Notes under the pieces: model-generated
Seen by the model: only the letters and a program-made list of their open reading frames with translations
Database searches by the model: none
Told to the model about the DNA's origin: nothing
Made by a program: the position numbers and the translations under genes
Shown: positions 1 to 8,154 of the stretch, piece after piece
Layout: every line of letters starts with the position of its first letter
Numbering within the stretch: position 1 is the stretch's first letter
NCBI GenBank assembly: GCA_002420305.1
Contig: DIHT01000149.1
Coordinates: forward strand, 1-64,000
Source: Akkermansiaceae bacterium UBA5689
GTDB taxonomy: Bacteria > Verrucomicrobiota > Verrucomicrobiia > Verrucomicrobiales > Akkermansiaceae
Direction of reading: 5' to 3'
DNA: 64,000 nt

Positions 1-936
1 TTGCGAGCTGAAGACAATATTATTCGCGCTGTCGATGGGAGTGATCTGGGTGTTGGTCTGGTTGCCGTCACCCGCAGTATTGAGATGGCTGGCCACAGAG
101 ATCCACGATCCCACGTCGTCCCAGTCAAAGGAGGCTTCAATATTAAGGACTCTTGAGGCCTTTTCCAAGAGGGCGTAGTCAATGGAAATTGGCGTAAGAT
201 GAGGAAACCGGGATGTAATTGTGGCCTTCACGTCCGGACTCTCCTGGAGCTCTTTAGCAAACTCACCAAGCTCAGGGGCATGGCGTTGAAGTTCTGCCAT
301 CACGGTTGGAACCGACCAGATGAACATGCCGGCATTCCAGGCAAAATTACCACTGGCAAGAAACTCCTCGGCCTGAGCGGCATCAGGCTTTTCACGAAAG
401 CGCGTGACCTCGTGGGGGTGATGAGTCAGTTCTTGCCCGTCCAACACTGCAGCCTCTCCTCGTTCTACGTATCCGTAGGATGGGCAGGGCCAGGTAGGCT
501 TGATCCCAACCGTGACGAGGCCTCCACCCTCGGAGGCTGTCGCGATGGCGTCTTTCATGACCGATTGAAATGCGGCGGTATCCAGGATCAGCTGGTCGGA
601 GGGCAGGATTATCATGGCCGCTTCTGGATCACGGGCGGCGACCAACCCTACGCCGAGGGCGACAGCAGGCGCTGTGTCGCGCCGTGCAGGTTCGGCGAAG
701 ATATTTTCCGGGGGTAGGGAGGAAGCCAAATGGCGCACCGCGTCCTCTTGGGCCGCATTGGTCAGAATAAGGATGTTTTCCCGGGGAATTAGGCCCTCCA
801 GCCGATTGATTGTCTGGCTCAGGAGGGTGCCGGAGTCCAGCAGGTCAAGGAGCTGCTTGGGTCTTGAGTTTCGGCTGAGTGGCCAGAACCGTGTGCCGCT
901 ACCGCCGGCTAGGATCATTGCGTATGGATGAGACAT
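1..936 (-). CDS. manC: mannose-1-phosphate guanylyltransferase, partial (C-terminus beyond window)
   Basis: Makes GDP-mannose from mannose-1-phosphate and GTP, the donor for mannose- and fucose-containing surface glycans. The ATG at 936 opens a protein beginning MSHPYAMILAGGSGTRFWPL, the family's nucleotidyl-transfer signature (GGSGTRFWPLS, then RPKQ). Near the window edge it contains FDWDDVGSW, also typical of the family. 312 codons are visible and the frame is still open at base 1, so only the C-terminal end is missing. It diverges from the small membrane protein at 1032 across about 95 bp. The family call is firm; whether it serves capsule, LPS or exopolysaccharide cannot be seen. Confidence 0.93.
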   Translation of the reverse strand, partial: MSHPYAMILAGGSGTRFWPLSRNSRPKQLLDLLDSGTLLSQTINRLEGLIPRENILILTNAAQEDAVRHLASSLPPENIFAEPARRDTAPAVALGVGLVAARDPEAAMIILPSDQLILDTAAFQSVMKDAIATASEGGGLVTVGIKPTWPCPSYGYVERGEAAVLDGQELTHHPHEVTRFREKPDAAQAEEFLASGNFAWNAGMFIWSVPTVMAELQRHAPELGEFAKELQESPDVKATITSRFPHLTPISIDYALLEKASRVLNIEASFDWDDVGSWISVASHLNTAGDGNQTNTQITPIDSANNIVFSSQ

Positions 937-1031
937 CTGGGCTGATATTGAAGGGATATGGGCTCCTGTTAAAAGCAGCGATGTGAGGAATTTCTTGTTT
1001 TCCCCTGCTGAGGATCAGTTACCATTCGCCA

Positions 1032-1358
1032 GTGAATGAGAAACAGCAGGATCCTGCTAAAGCCTTGGTGGACGCCAGTGTTGAGTGTGCTCCGATCGCA
1101 CTCGGGGTAGCGGCTGGAATTTTTTTAGGAGATATGATGCACCGGAGTGCGCGTCGTCCGGTGGCCTTTGCCCTTGGGGTTCTTGGAGTCGCTGCGATCG
1201 CCCCGGTGATCGTGGATACCGTTCGTGACAAGGTAGCGGGTCCACAGACTCGTCGGGGAACGCAGCGCACCCTGCGCAGTATCCGGGAAGGGGCTGGAGT
1301 CCCTGCTCGGGACATTGACTTCGTGGAAGAAGAGCTCGGCGAGGTCTATGCTGGCTGA
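1032..1358 (+). CDS. small hypothetical membrane protein
   Basis: A 108-residue protein starting at GTG 1032 that I do not recognise. Residues about 20-36 and 45-63 are hydrophobic and rich in Gly and Ala, separated by a short basic stretch (HRSARRP), so it probably forms a two-helix membrane hairpin. The C-terminal third is charged, with a basic run (RRGTQRTLRS) followed by an acidic end. It stands between two divergent or convergent sugar-nucleotide genes but nothing links it to them. The composition is clearly protein-like in this frame, and the reverse-strand frame here looks like a shadow. Confidence 0.6.
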   Translation: MNEKQQDPAKALVDASVECAPIALGVAAGIFLGDMMHRSARRPVAFALGVLGVAAIAPVIVDTVRDKVAGPQTRRGTQRTLRSIREGAGVPARDIDFVEEELGEVYAG

Positions 1359-1376
1359 GTGTTCCTTGGCGCGGGC

Positions 1377-2357
1377 TCAATCGGAAATGCTCCCCCGGAG
1401 GTTGCCGGCAATCTCGTTGACTACGAGGGGAAAGCTGGTCCGAAAGCGCTCCTTTGGTCGCCAGTCCAGTCCTGCGCGAGCCTTACTGAAATCAACTGCG
1501 TAACGTCTGGTAGGCGCTGAGTTTGTTTCAACTCCGGGCTGAATTGAGATCAACGACGAGGGCTTTTCCAGAGTCTCCAGGATACTTCGAGCGATACCAA
1601 TGTCCGTGCGTTCACACTGCCCTCCAAGGAGGTAGACCGAGCCTGTGTGCCCTCGTCGAAAAGCGGCAATCATGCCGCGGCAATGATCATCGACATGAAT
1701 CCAGTCCCTGATTTGGGTTCCCTCTCCCTCAATTGTGAGTGGTTGCTCACGAAAGGCGGCCTGAGTCCACCTTGGGATCATTTTGCGGGCATCCTGACGA
1801 GGACCGTAAGTATCTGAACCGCGCGTTATGACGACGTCTTGTTTGCGATCATGCGCAGCTGCGAGGCAAAGAAGATCGGCAGAGGCTTTGCACGCGGCGT
1901 TGGGGGCAAGGGGTTTGAGAGGATTAATTTCCACTGAGCGCCCGGGGGGGGAGACTGTCCCATAGACTTTACTCGTGGAGCATTGCAGCAGGGGAACTTC
2001 GGCAGCGGAGCATTGATCGAGGACGCGGGCAGTCCCGAGAACATTCGCTACTGCCAGGTCAACAGTGGAAGACTGCGAAGTTTTGGAATCGGTATCCGCG
2101 GCGAGGTTGAATACACCGTTTATCTTGTGGTCCTGCAGAAGGCCGGGAATCAGGTCAGGGTCGTGGACATCTCCCTCTACGAAAACAAACCGGGGATCCT
2201 GATCAGGCCCTATCAGATTGCCTCGCCGGCCCCCAGAGCTGAGTTTGTCGACAACAACGAGACGTTCGAGTTCCTCTGTTCGTATAAGATGCCGCGCAAG
2301 AGCTGATCCGATGAACCCGGCTCCCCCGGTGAGTAAAATGGATCGAAGATTTCTCAC
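1377..2357 (-). CDS. NAD-dependent epimerase/dehydratase-like protein lacking catalytic residues
   Basis: An extended short-chain dehydrogenase related to dTDP-glucose 4,6-dehydratase and UDP-sugar epimerases, 326 residues from a GTG start. The N-terminal NAD-binding loop GGAGFIG (residues 11-17) and the RDWIHVDDH block near residue 217 are intact. The catalytic Tyr of the YxxxK motif is Asn153 (PNAACK, Lys157 kept). The segment that reads TDEVYG in RmlB reads TSKVYG (Thr128-Ser129-Lys130), so the Asp/Glu pair for dehydration is also gone. It may be a binding or scaffold protein, or an enzyme with different chemistry. It lies close to manC, suggesting a surface-sugar context. Confidence 0.82.
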   Translation of the reverse strand: MRNLRSILLTGGAGFIGSALARHLIRTEELERLVVVDKLSSGGRRGNLIGPDQDPRFVFVEGDVHDPDLIPGLLQDHKINGVFNLAADTDSKTSQSSTVDLAVANVLGTARVLDQCSAAEVPLLQCSTSKVYGTVSPPGRSVEINPLKPLAPNAACKASADLLCLAAAHDRKQDVVITRGSDTYGPRQDARKMIPRWTQAAFREQPLTIEGEGTQIRDWIHVDDHCRGMIAAFRRGHTGSVYLLGGQCERTDIGIARSILETLEKPSSLISIQPGVETNSAPTRRYAVDFSKARAGLDWRPKERFRTSFPLVVNEIAGNLRGSISD

Positions 2358-2548
2358 AACGGAGGATAGGCACGATTGAAGGAAAGTGAACGGTCGTTTT
2401 TTGTGAATGAAAAGCGAGGTGGAAAGGTGCCCCGGATCCCAGATTGGTGAGAATCATGAGAACGAGCCTGCTTTTTTTGCTGTAGCGGAAGCGAGGTCGG
2501 TAAAGGGAATCCCATTGACCAGCGTTGAGGTGGAGGCAGAATCTGGTT

Positions 2549-3070
2549 ATGAGCTTTATAATCCGACTCTTGATTTGCTGGGCCCTAGTTTTACTTGTCT
2601 CCTCCTGCGGAGGACTTCCAACGTCGGGTGGTTACGACGAGTTGAATAACCCACTGGATTCCCCGGGGAGTCAGCGGAGGGGGGCAGACCCTCTGAGCGA
2701 GCCCAAGTATGCCCCGGGGAGCTACGTGGAGGTAACCGATGCTAATGCAGGGCTCTTTAGTGGGTTTCCAGATACTGACAGTCAGGCGGGTCGGCAACTC
2801 GCCCTGGGGACTCCTTTGAAAGTCATTGGGGAGCGGGGATCCTATCTGAGGGTGGAGACAGCGGAGGGTGAGATTGGGTTTGTTCCAACGATCATGATAA
2901 GCGATAGCTCAGCTTCCAGAGGCGTGATTGTGAATGAAAACCAGGTTCCTGTGGGGGAGCTCCCTGAGGGGGCGGGGCAAGCCCCGGCGGCGACCTTTCC
3001 GCAGCTGCCCGCTGGAGATGAATCTTTCGTTGCTCCCGAGCCAGAGGTGCCTCCGATTTCTGTGGAATAG
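2549..3070 (+). CDS. lipoprotein with bacterial SH3-like domain
   Basis: A predicted outer- or inner-membrane lipoprotein of 173 residues. I chose ATG 2549 because it gives a clean signal peptide, MSFIIRLLICWALVLLVSSC, with the lipid-modified Cys at residue 20; an upstream TTG at 2525 would bury that signal. Residues about 60-125 (YVEVTDANAGLFSG ... GSYLRVETAEGEIGFVP) have the repeat spacing of an SH3b fold, often used to bind cell-wall peptide. The last 50 residues are Pro/Glu-rich and probably unstructured. It faces the peroxiredoxin gene tail to tail. The function is unknown beyond envelope location. Confidence 0.68.
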   Translation: MSFIIRLLICWALVLLVSSCGGLPTSGGYDELNNPLDSPGSQRRGADPLSEPKYAPGSYVEVTDANAGLFSGFPDTDSQAGRQLALGTPLKVIGERGSYLRVETAEGEIGFVPTIMISDSSASRGVIVNENQVPVGELPEGAGQAPAATFPQLPAGDESFVAPEPEVPPISVE

Positions 3071-3121
3071 GGGGTCAGGAGCTCCTGCTCTTCTGGCGGC
3101 CGCCGGCTTAAAGTGGTTGTC

Positions 3122-3625
3122 TCAGCTGAGGTCCGCGAGGACCGACTGGATGGCCTCAAAGTCCGGGTTTTGTCCCGGGTCGTCATTGACCTCTGCGTAA
3201 CGAATTACGCCTTCTCCATCGATGATGAAGGCTGACCGTTTTGTCACACCTCCCATGGTCAGGTTCATGTCCGGAAGGAAGCTATCATATGCGGCACCCC
3301 ACTGCTGCGCGACCTGATGTTCATAGTCGCTCAAAAGGGGAACGGTGATGCCTTCCTTTTCTGCCCAAGCCGCCTGAGCGAATGGATTGTCACCGCTTAC
3401 GCCAAAAACCTGAGCTCCCAGTTCAGTGTAGCGGTCAAGGCTGGCAGAGACGTCGCACATTTCAGTCGTGCAGGGTCCGGTGAAGGCCATGGGGAAAAAC
3501 AGTAGAAGGGTATTCTTGCCAGAAGTAATCTGGGAAAGGGTCACGAGTTCTGGTCCATCTTGGCCGATGGAGGTGAGGGTAAAGTCGGGAGCTGAGTCGC
3601 CTGCTTGCAGTGTCATGGGCACCAT
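3122..3625 (-). CDS. peroxiredoxin (AhpC/TSA family, AhpE-like)
   Basis: A thiol peroxidase that reduces hydrogen peroxide and organic hydroperoxides. The 167-residue protein carries the peroxidatic motif PMAFTGPCTTEMC with Cys52 as the attacking cysteine, preceded by Pro and Thr as the family requires. A second Cys lies five residues later (Cys57) and no distant resolving cysteine is evident, so it is probably of the 1-Cys/AhpE or atypical type. The C-terminal GVTKRSAFIIDGEGVIRY block is standard. ATG 3625 or ATG 3616 could start it; neither has a clear Shine-Dalgarno. No signal peptide, so cytoplasmic. Confidence 0.9.
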   Translation of the reverse strand: MVPMTLQAGDSAPDFTLTSIGQDGPELVTLSQITSGKNTLLLFFPMAFTGPCTTEMCDVSASLDRYTELGAQVFGVSGDNPFAQAAWAEKEGITVPLLSDYEHQVAQQWGAAYDSFLPDMNLTMGGVTKRSAFIIDGEGVIRYAEVNDDPGQNPDFEAIQSVLADLS

Positions 3626-3925
3626 TTTAGTAGGGTGAGGAGCCGGGTCAATGCTCTCGAATCCCCGTGCAGGGAGGGGCCTCAGGAAGGGGGCGAATCC
3701 TTCATCTGTGAGAAAATATCAAAAAATAAGGATAATCTACAAATGACTTAAAAAGCTGATAATGAGCTATTTAAGGATGCCGAGGGTTTTCCGTGTGTGA
3801 ATTTTTATAAAAAAGTAGTGGTAAATTTACACAAAACTTGATAATCCTTTTTCATCAATGAGACGGGCCTAGTCAGCCTGTCGGCCCTCGAGGCCAACTG
3901 TTCATCCACCCTTACCTCATCACCA
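3626..3925. other. AT-rich intergenic region
   Basis: This 300-base gap is far richer in A+T than its surroundings from about 3710 to 3860. It holds three direct copies of GATAAT, near 3730, 3758 and 3843, and a perfect 10-base palindrome GTAAATTTAC at 3821-3830. No ORF or RNA gene is recognisable. It probably contains the promoter and possibly an operator for the secreted protein at 3926, which has no obvious Shine-Dalgarno. Confidence 0.45.
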
Positions 3926-4375
3926 ATGAAAGGATTCATCCTCACTACCGTCTTGGTGTTTTTTGTCAGTGCATCCCTTCCCGCGGCACTTCCGCGGGGG
4001 GGGGCTGTCAAACGCTCTTCCGTTGCGCCGCTGCCAGTTACCACCAAGGCCGTGATCTCTGGCCTCGAGAAGGGGGCCTTCCAGTCTCTACCTCCCGTTT
4101 TAATCGAATTGAGCGACCTCCCTTCAAGCGCCGCCGTTTGGGTGGAGGTTGTGAAGGGTCAGCTCCGAAACCGTCCGGTGGTCGGCACAACGGTTGAATC
4201 CAAGTTTTACCTTCGCCGGAGTGGCGTTGGAGTTCTCAGTGTTCCCGGCATTCACAAGGCCTGCCGTGTTGGAGGGGTATATACGCTGATAGTGAAAATG
4301 TCGGACCACCGGGGGACGGTGAGCCTCAGCCAGAGGAGCTTCGAGCTGTTCCCCCAGAGATTGGTGCGCCGTTAA
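3926..4375 (+). CDS. hypothetical secreted protein
   Basis: A 149-residue protein with a clear signal peptide (MKGFILTTVLVFFVSASLPAA, cleavage near residue 21), so it is exported. I do not recognise a family. The mature part alternates short hydrophobic stretches such as PPVLIELSDLP, VWVEVVK and VYTLIVKMSDHRG in a way that suggests an immunoglobulin-like or other beta-sandwich fold. It is monocistronic: an AT-rich promoter region precedes it and a strong terminator follows about 105 bp downstream. Confidence 0.62.
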   Translation: MKGFILTTVLVFFVSASLPAALPRGGAVKRSSVAPLPVTTKAVISGLEKGAFQSLPPVLIELSDLPSSAAVWVEVVKGQLRNRPVVGTTVESKFYLRRSGVGVLSVPGIHKACRVGGVYTLIVKMSDHRGTVSLSQRSFELFPQRLVRR

Positions 4376-4479
4376 GCGATTTCTAGAGGGAGACAACGCC
4401 CCTATCGCCCTGCCTTGCCGTTACTTTCAAATCCAGCGAAAACTGAATAACAGCCCAGCAGCACAGTTTTCGTAGCTTC

Positions 4480-4520
4480 AAAAAAAGAGAGGTCCGGGTC
4501 TTACCCGGGCCTCTCTTTTT
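4480..4520 (+). terminator. rho-independent terminator, probably bidirectional
   Basis: A 14-bp stem runs from 4486-4499 to 4503-4516 with one G-U wobble and a 3-base loop. It is preceded by a run of A and followed by five T, so it can terminate transcription in either direction. It ends the gene at 3926 and insulates avtA. Confidence 0.92.
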
Positions 4521-4588
4521 GTGTGACGCCGGGTATTGTGATGGTGATGCTCCTCGCGGTGGTCTAAGTCAGGGAAGATCTAACCAAT

Positions 4589-5872
4589 ATGTCGTGGGAA
4601 TTGTCAGAGTTTGGCCAAGGGTTGTGCACCGGTAGCGGCATCGGGGAATTGATGGAGGACCTGGGTCTCGCTTTGGCAGCGGGAGGGGAACGAATGTGCA
4701 TGCTCGGCGGCGGACAGCCTGCCCACATTCCAGAAATTGACGCTGTGTGGCGCCGCCGTATGGAAGAGATCATGGCGGAGGATGGTGGATTGGAGCGAAT
4801 GCTTGGCGATTACGAGGGCCCTGCAGGGAATGAAAAATTCCGGAACGCGCTTGCCGGTCTCCTGCGCCGTAAATTTGGGTGGAGCCTTGGGCCGGAAAAT
4901 GTCGCGATCACTGCGGGAGGGCAGACTGCCTTTTTCTTCCTGTTCAATTCATTGGCTGGGCGCTTTGAGGATGGCCGACACAAGAAAGTCCTTCTTCCTC
5001 TGGTTCCGGAATATATCGGTTACGCCAACCAATCGGCTGGGGGTGATCTTTTCCGGGGTGTGAAGCCGAGGATTGATTTGCTTGGGGAGCACGAATTCAA
5101 ATACCGGGTGGATTTTGATTCTCTCGAGATTGATGAGGAGGTGGCTGCGATATGTGTATCACGGCCAACAAACCCTACCGGAAATGTCCTGACCGATGAT
5201 GAGATCCGGCAGCTTGCAGGGCTGGCTGCAGAGCATGAGATCCCGCTCATCATCGACAATGCTTATGGAGCTCCCTTTCCTAATATCATTTTCAGCGGAG
5301 GCACTCCGGTTTGGAACGAGAATATCATTCTGACCCAGAGCCTCTCTAAAATCGGATTACCGGGAACTCGTACGGGTATTGTGATCGCTCGGGAGGAGGT
5401 GATCCGGTGGGTGACTTCGATGACTTCGATTGTGGGCCTTTCCAATACCAATGCGGGACAGGCCATCATGCAGCCGCTGATGGAGAGTGGGGAGATTCTG
5501 CGATTGAGCGACGAGGTGGTGCAGCCATTTTACCGGGACCGTTCGGATCAGGCTCGGGCCCTGATCGAAAAGTATTTCGACCCCGCGCTCCCATGGCGGG
5601 TTCACAAGCGTGAGGGCGCGCTGTTTCTCTGGCTTTGGTTCGAGGGCTTGCCGATAAAGTCCTCTGAGCTTTACCAGCGGCTCAAGGCGAGGGATGTCCT
5701 GGTAGTCCCTGGAAACTATTTCTTCTACGGCCTAGAGGAGAGTGGCTGGGCTCATCGAGATGAGTGCCTGAGGATCTCGTTCACGATGCCCGAAAAAGTC
5801 GTGGAAGAGGGATTCCGCATTATCGGGGAAGAAGTCCAGCGGGCCTATTCCGAAGGGCTAGCGCCCGATTGA
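4589..5872 (+). CDS. avtA: valine--pyruvate transaminase
   Basis: A PLP-dependent class I/II aminotransferase that exchanges amino groups between pyruvate/alanine and valine or 2-oxoisovalerate. Its 427 residues match AvtA in length and order: MSWELSEFGQ start, GGGQPAHIPE near 40, SRPTNPTGN at 191-199, DNAY at 223-226 and the PLP lysine in SLSKIGLPGTR (Lys254). The ATG follows an AGGGAAG stretch about 12 bases upstream. It lies just after a strong terminator and ends tail to tail with the lipase-like gene, so it is transcribed alone. Confidence 0.95.
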   Translation: MSWELSEFGQGLCTGSGIGELMEDLGLALAAGGERMCMLGGGQPAHIPEIDAVWRRRMEEIMAEDGGLERMLGDYEGPAGNEKFRNALAGLLRRKFGWSLGPENVAITAGGQTAFFFLFNSLAGRFEDGRHKKVLLPLVPEYIGYANQSAGGDLFRGVKPRIDLLGEHEFKYRVDFDSLEIDEEVAAICVSRPTNPTGNVLTDDEIRQLAGLAAEHEIPLIIDNAYGAPFPNIIFSGGTPVWNENIILTQSLSKIGLPGTRTGIVIAREEVIRWVTSMTSIVGLSNTNAGQAIMQPLMESGEILRLSDEVVQPFYRDRSDQARALIEKYFDPALPWRVHKREGALFLWLWFEGLPIKSSELYQRLKARDVLVVPGNYFFYGLEESGWAHRDECLRISFTMPEKVVEEGFRIIGEEVQRAYSEGLAPD

Positions 5873-5879
5873 GAGCGAT

Positions 5880-6602
5880 TCAATTTAGCGGATACTCTCT
5901 ATTCCGATCGAGCCGCCTGAGGAGGTCCCGGTGGAGCGTTTTGTCCCAGAGAAGAGCGGGGTGGAGAGGAGACCAGAGGCGCACGTTGTCACTTCGGTGC
6001 CACTTTGGGCTTTTCAAGGGTATCATTACGATGTCGACCGCGCTTCGGTAGGATGTGGTTGGGATCTGCAGCGTGTCATAGACGTGTTCGCTTTTCTTGA
6101 GCTGAAAGAGAAATTCGCTCTCTGGCCGCATCTGGCTCGTTCCCCGCCCGGGATAAAGGTAGGCCACATAGCTACCATTATGCGGCGTAGCGATCGTGTA
6201 GAGCCCTTGGCAGCGTGAGGCCCCACCGAGCTCCTGAAGATAGTATCGCGAGATCAACCCTCCCATGCTGAATGCGACCAGCGAAAACTTACAGGAGGGG
6301 CCCCACTTCCGATCAATCTCCTCCTGAAGTTGCTTGGCCATTGGTTCAAGACCGTCACGCCCGTCTACCGGTTTGAGTGAGGGCATGAGGCACTCATATC
6401 CATCATCTACGATGGCCTCATACAGGGACGGGAGACCTATGCGCGTATCAAAGATCCCATGAACGAGAACCACCTTTCCCTTCGGCGTAGAACTCGACTT
6501 GGAGGCCACTTTAGCGCTTGCCGACGGTTGAGGGTCGATTGGACTGCAGGAAAACGTAGTGAGCAGAAGAGGGCAGAGGGCCGCTGTGACGAGGATTCGC
6601 AT
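5880..6602 (-). CDS. alpha/beta-hydrolase, lipase-like lipoprotein
   Basis: A 240-residue esterase or lipase candidate anchored in the envelope. The N-terminus is a lipoprotein signal with Cys19 (LLTTFSC). The hydrolase core opens with VVLVHGIFDTR (oxyanion-hole HG at about 48-49). The nucleophile elbow AFSMGG places Ser112 as the catalytic serine, as in LipA/EstA-type triacylglycerol lipases. A TPHNGS segment follows, which is common in this group. An acid and a C-terminal His are likely (the His candidates lie in SPLHPALLWD), but I cannot assign them securely. Substrate unknown. Confidence 0.8.
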   Translation of the reverse strand: MRILVTAALCPLLLTTFSCSPIDPQPSASAKVASKSSSTPKGKVVLVHGIFDTRIGLPSLYEAIVDDGYECLMPSLKPVDGRDGLEPMAKQLQEEIDRKWGPSCKFSLVAFSMGGLISRYYLQELGGASRCQGLYTIATPHNGSYVAYLYPGRGTSQMRPESEFLFQLKKSEHVYDTLQIPTTSYRSAVDIVMIPLKSPKWHRSDNVRLWSPLHPALLWDKTLHRDLLRRLDRNREYPLN

Positions 6603-6983
6603 GGGATTTGCGGGGAGGATATCGTATCTTCAGGACCGGTCCAAGGTCACACCGTGAGCCCAAGATCCCTTATTCTCAGTGTAATGTAGTAGACCTACGT
6701 GGGATCATCGAAATTCGTAATTAGCCGATTGAATGGGTCGATGTCCCAGCTCTAACTTTTTGGAGCCTTCTCAAGGGGTGGCTGCCCGATTACGAATGTG
6801 CTACCCAAATATGGGTGCGAGGTGACCAGACGGGACTCAGCCGAGATGGGCTACCAGGCGGCCTGAATAACGGCAGGGCCTCCAAAATAGCGTGTTTTTG
6901 AACAAGTGTTCACTAGAACATATTAATTCTTGCCTTCGGTGAGGTCGCGCTCTAAGCTGACCGAAGACCAAATCAAAATTGTC
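6603..6983. other. intergenic region upstream of recA with inverted repeat
   Basis: This 381-base gap separates the divergent lipase-like gene and recA. Besides the recA promoter at its right end it holds a 9-base perfect inverted repeat: ATTCGTAAT at 6713-6721 and ATTACGAAT at 6789-6797. A smaller hairpin-forming stretch (GCTC ... GAGC, about 6749-6766) lies between the arms. No ORF fits. A small RNA or a long leader is possible but not shown. Confidence 0.4.
6898..6926 (+). promoter_or_regulatory. recA promoter with LexA-type operator
   Basis: TTGAAC at 6898-6903 and TATTAA at 6921-6926 are separated by 17 bases, a good sigma-70-type promoter. The spacer contains the perfect palindrome TGTTC-ACTA-GAACA at 6907-6920. 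From memory this equals the LexA motif described for Verrucomicrobia. An overlapping GAAC-AAGT-GTTC at 6900-6911 also matches the Gram-positive LexA/DinR core. Repressor bound here would block RNA polymerase directly, the classic SOS arrangement. Confidence 0.85.
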
Positions 6984-8114
6984 ATGAGTACTGTTGCTGC
7001 TAAACCTAAGCCAATGGCCAACCAAAAAGCCTCCTCCTCCCCCTCTTCACCTGAAGAAAAGACGTCCTCTACAAAAGCCGCGGCCACCCCGGTGAAGGAC
7101 AAAGCTGCTCAGAAAATGGCAGAAGCCCGAAAGAAGAATTTAGATCTCGCTATTTCCTCGATCCAAAAGGAATTCGGAGAAACCGCAATCATGCGGATGG
7201 GAGATGAGAATTGCATGGATATCGATGTCATTCCCACCGGGAACCTGCTCATTGACAGGGCCCTGGGTGTTGGGGGGTTGCCACGGGGGCGGATCGTTGA
7301 GGTTTATGGGCCGGAGTCCTCGGGCAAAACGACCCTCACCCTGACAGCGATTGCCCAGGCCCAACAGAGGGGCGGTCTCGCAGCCTTTATTGATGTCGAG
7401 CACGCGTTGGATCCTCAATATGCAAGGAAACTTGGGGTCAACCTGGACGACCTCCTTGTTTCCCAGCCATCCTCCGGGGAGGAAGCTCTGCAGATCTGTG
7501 AGGCACTTGTGCGCTCAAATGCCATCGATGTTGTCGTGCTGGACTCTGTTGCGGCTCTGGTAACCAAGCAAGAGCTTGAAGGCGAGATTGGCGATTCGAC
7601 GGTCGGGACCCAGGCGCGCTTGATGAGTGCTGCGATGAGAAAATTAACAGCGCTTATCTCCAAGGCACGCACGGTGTGCATCTTTACGAACCAGATTAGA
7701 GAGAAAATCGGGGTGATGTTCGGCAACCCTGAAACCACCCCTGGAGGGCGGGCGCTCAAATTCTTTTCCTCAGTGCGATTGGACATCCGCCGGATTGGAC
7801 AGATCAAGGCGACTGACGGGTCGGTGCAGGGAAACAGGACCCGTATCAAAGTCGTCAAAAACAAGGTTGCGCCGCCTTTCACCGAGGCGGAATTCGACAT
7901 CATGTATAACGAGGGAATTTCGTCCGTTGGATCACTCCTTGATTTAGCCTTGGAGTATAATCTCGTTCAGAAGCGCGGAAGTTGGTTCAGCTACGACGGT
8001 GAACAACTGGCACAGGGACGCGATGGAGCAAAAGAAGCTCTTCGTGCAGACGAAAAGCTCTACGCGGAACTTGAAGAGAAGGTGAAGGAGCAGCTCAGGA
8101 ATCCCGGAAAGTAG
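6984..8114 (+). CDS. recA: recombinase RecA
   Basis: The DNA strand-exchange ATPase of homologous recombination, and co-protease for LexA. From ATG 6984 the product is 376 residues. Walker A is GPESSGKT at 109-116, followed by the family blocks AAFIDVEHALDP, VVVLDSVAALV, FTNQIREKIGVMFGNPETTPGGRALKF and KVVKNKVAPPF. The first 45 or so residues form an unusual Ser/Lys/Ala/Pro-rich extension before the normal start of RecA (KKNLDLAISSIQKEFG). A TTG at 6930 would add more of this, but it lies on the promoter, so I prefer 6984. The LexA-type promoter is upstream and the gene converges on tilS. Confidence 0.97.
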   Translation: MSTVAAKPKPMANQKASSSPSSPEEKTSSTKAAATPVKDKAAQKMAEARKKNLDLAISSIQKEFGETAIMRMGDENCMDIDVIPTGNLLIDRALGVGGLPRGRIVEVYGPESSGKTTLTLTAIAQAQQRGGLAAFIDVEHALDPQYARKLGVNLDDLLVSQPSSGEEALQICEALVRSNAIDVVVLDSVAALVTKQELEGEIGDSTVGTQARLMSAAMRKLTALISKARTVCIFTNQIREKIGVMFGNPETTPGGRALKFFSSVRLDIRRIGQIKATDGSVQGNRTRIKVVKNKVAPPFTEAEFDIMYNEGISSVGSLLDLALEYNLVQKRGSWFSYDGEQLAQGRDGAKEALRADEKLYAELEEKVKEQLRNPGK

Positions 8115-8154
8115 AGGGCCTGAAAAAGGTGAAATGGTAGGAGACTTCCTGCCT

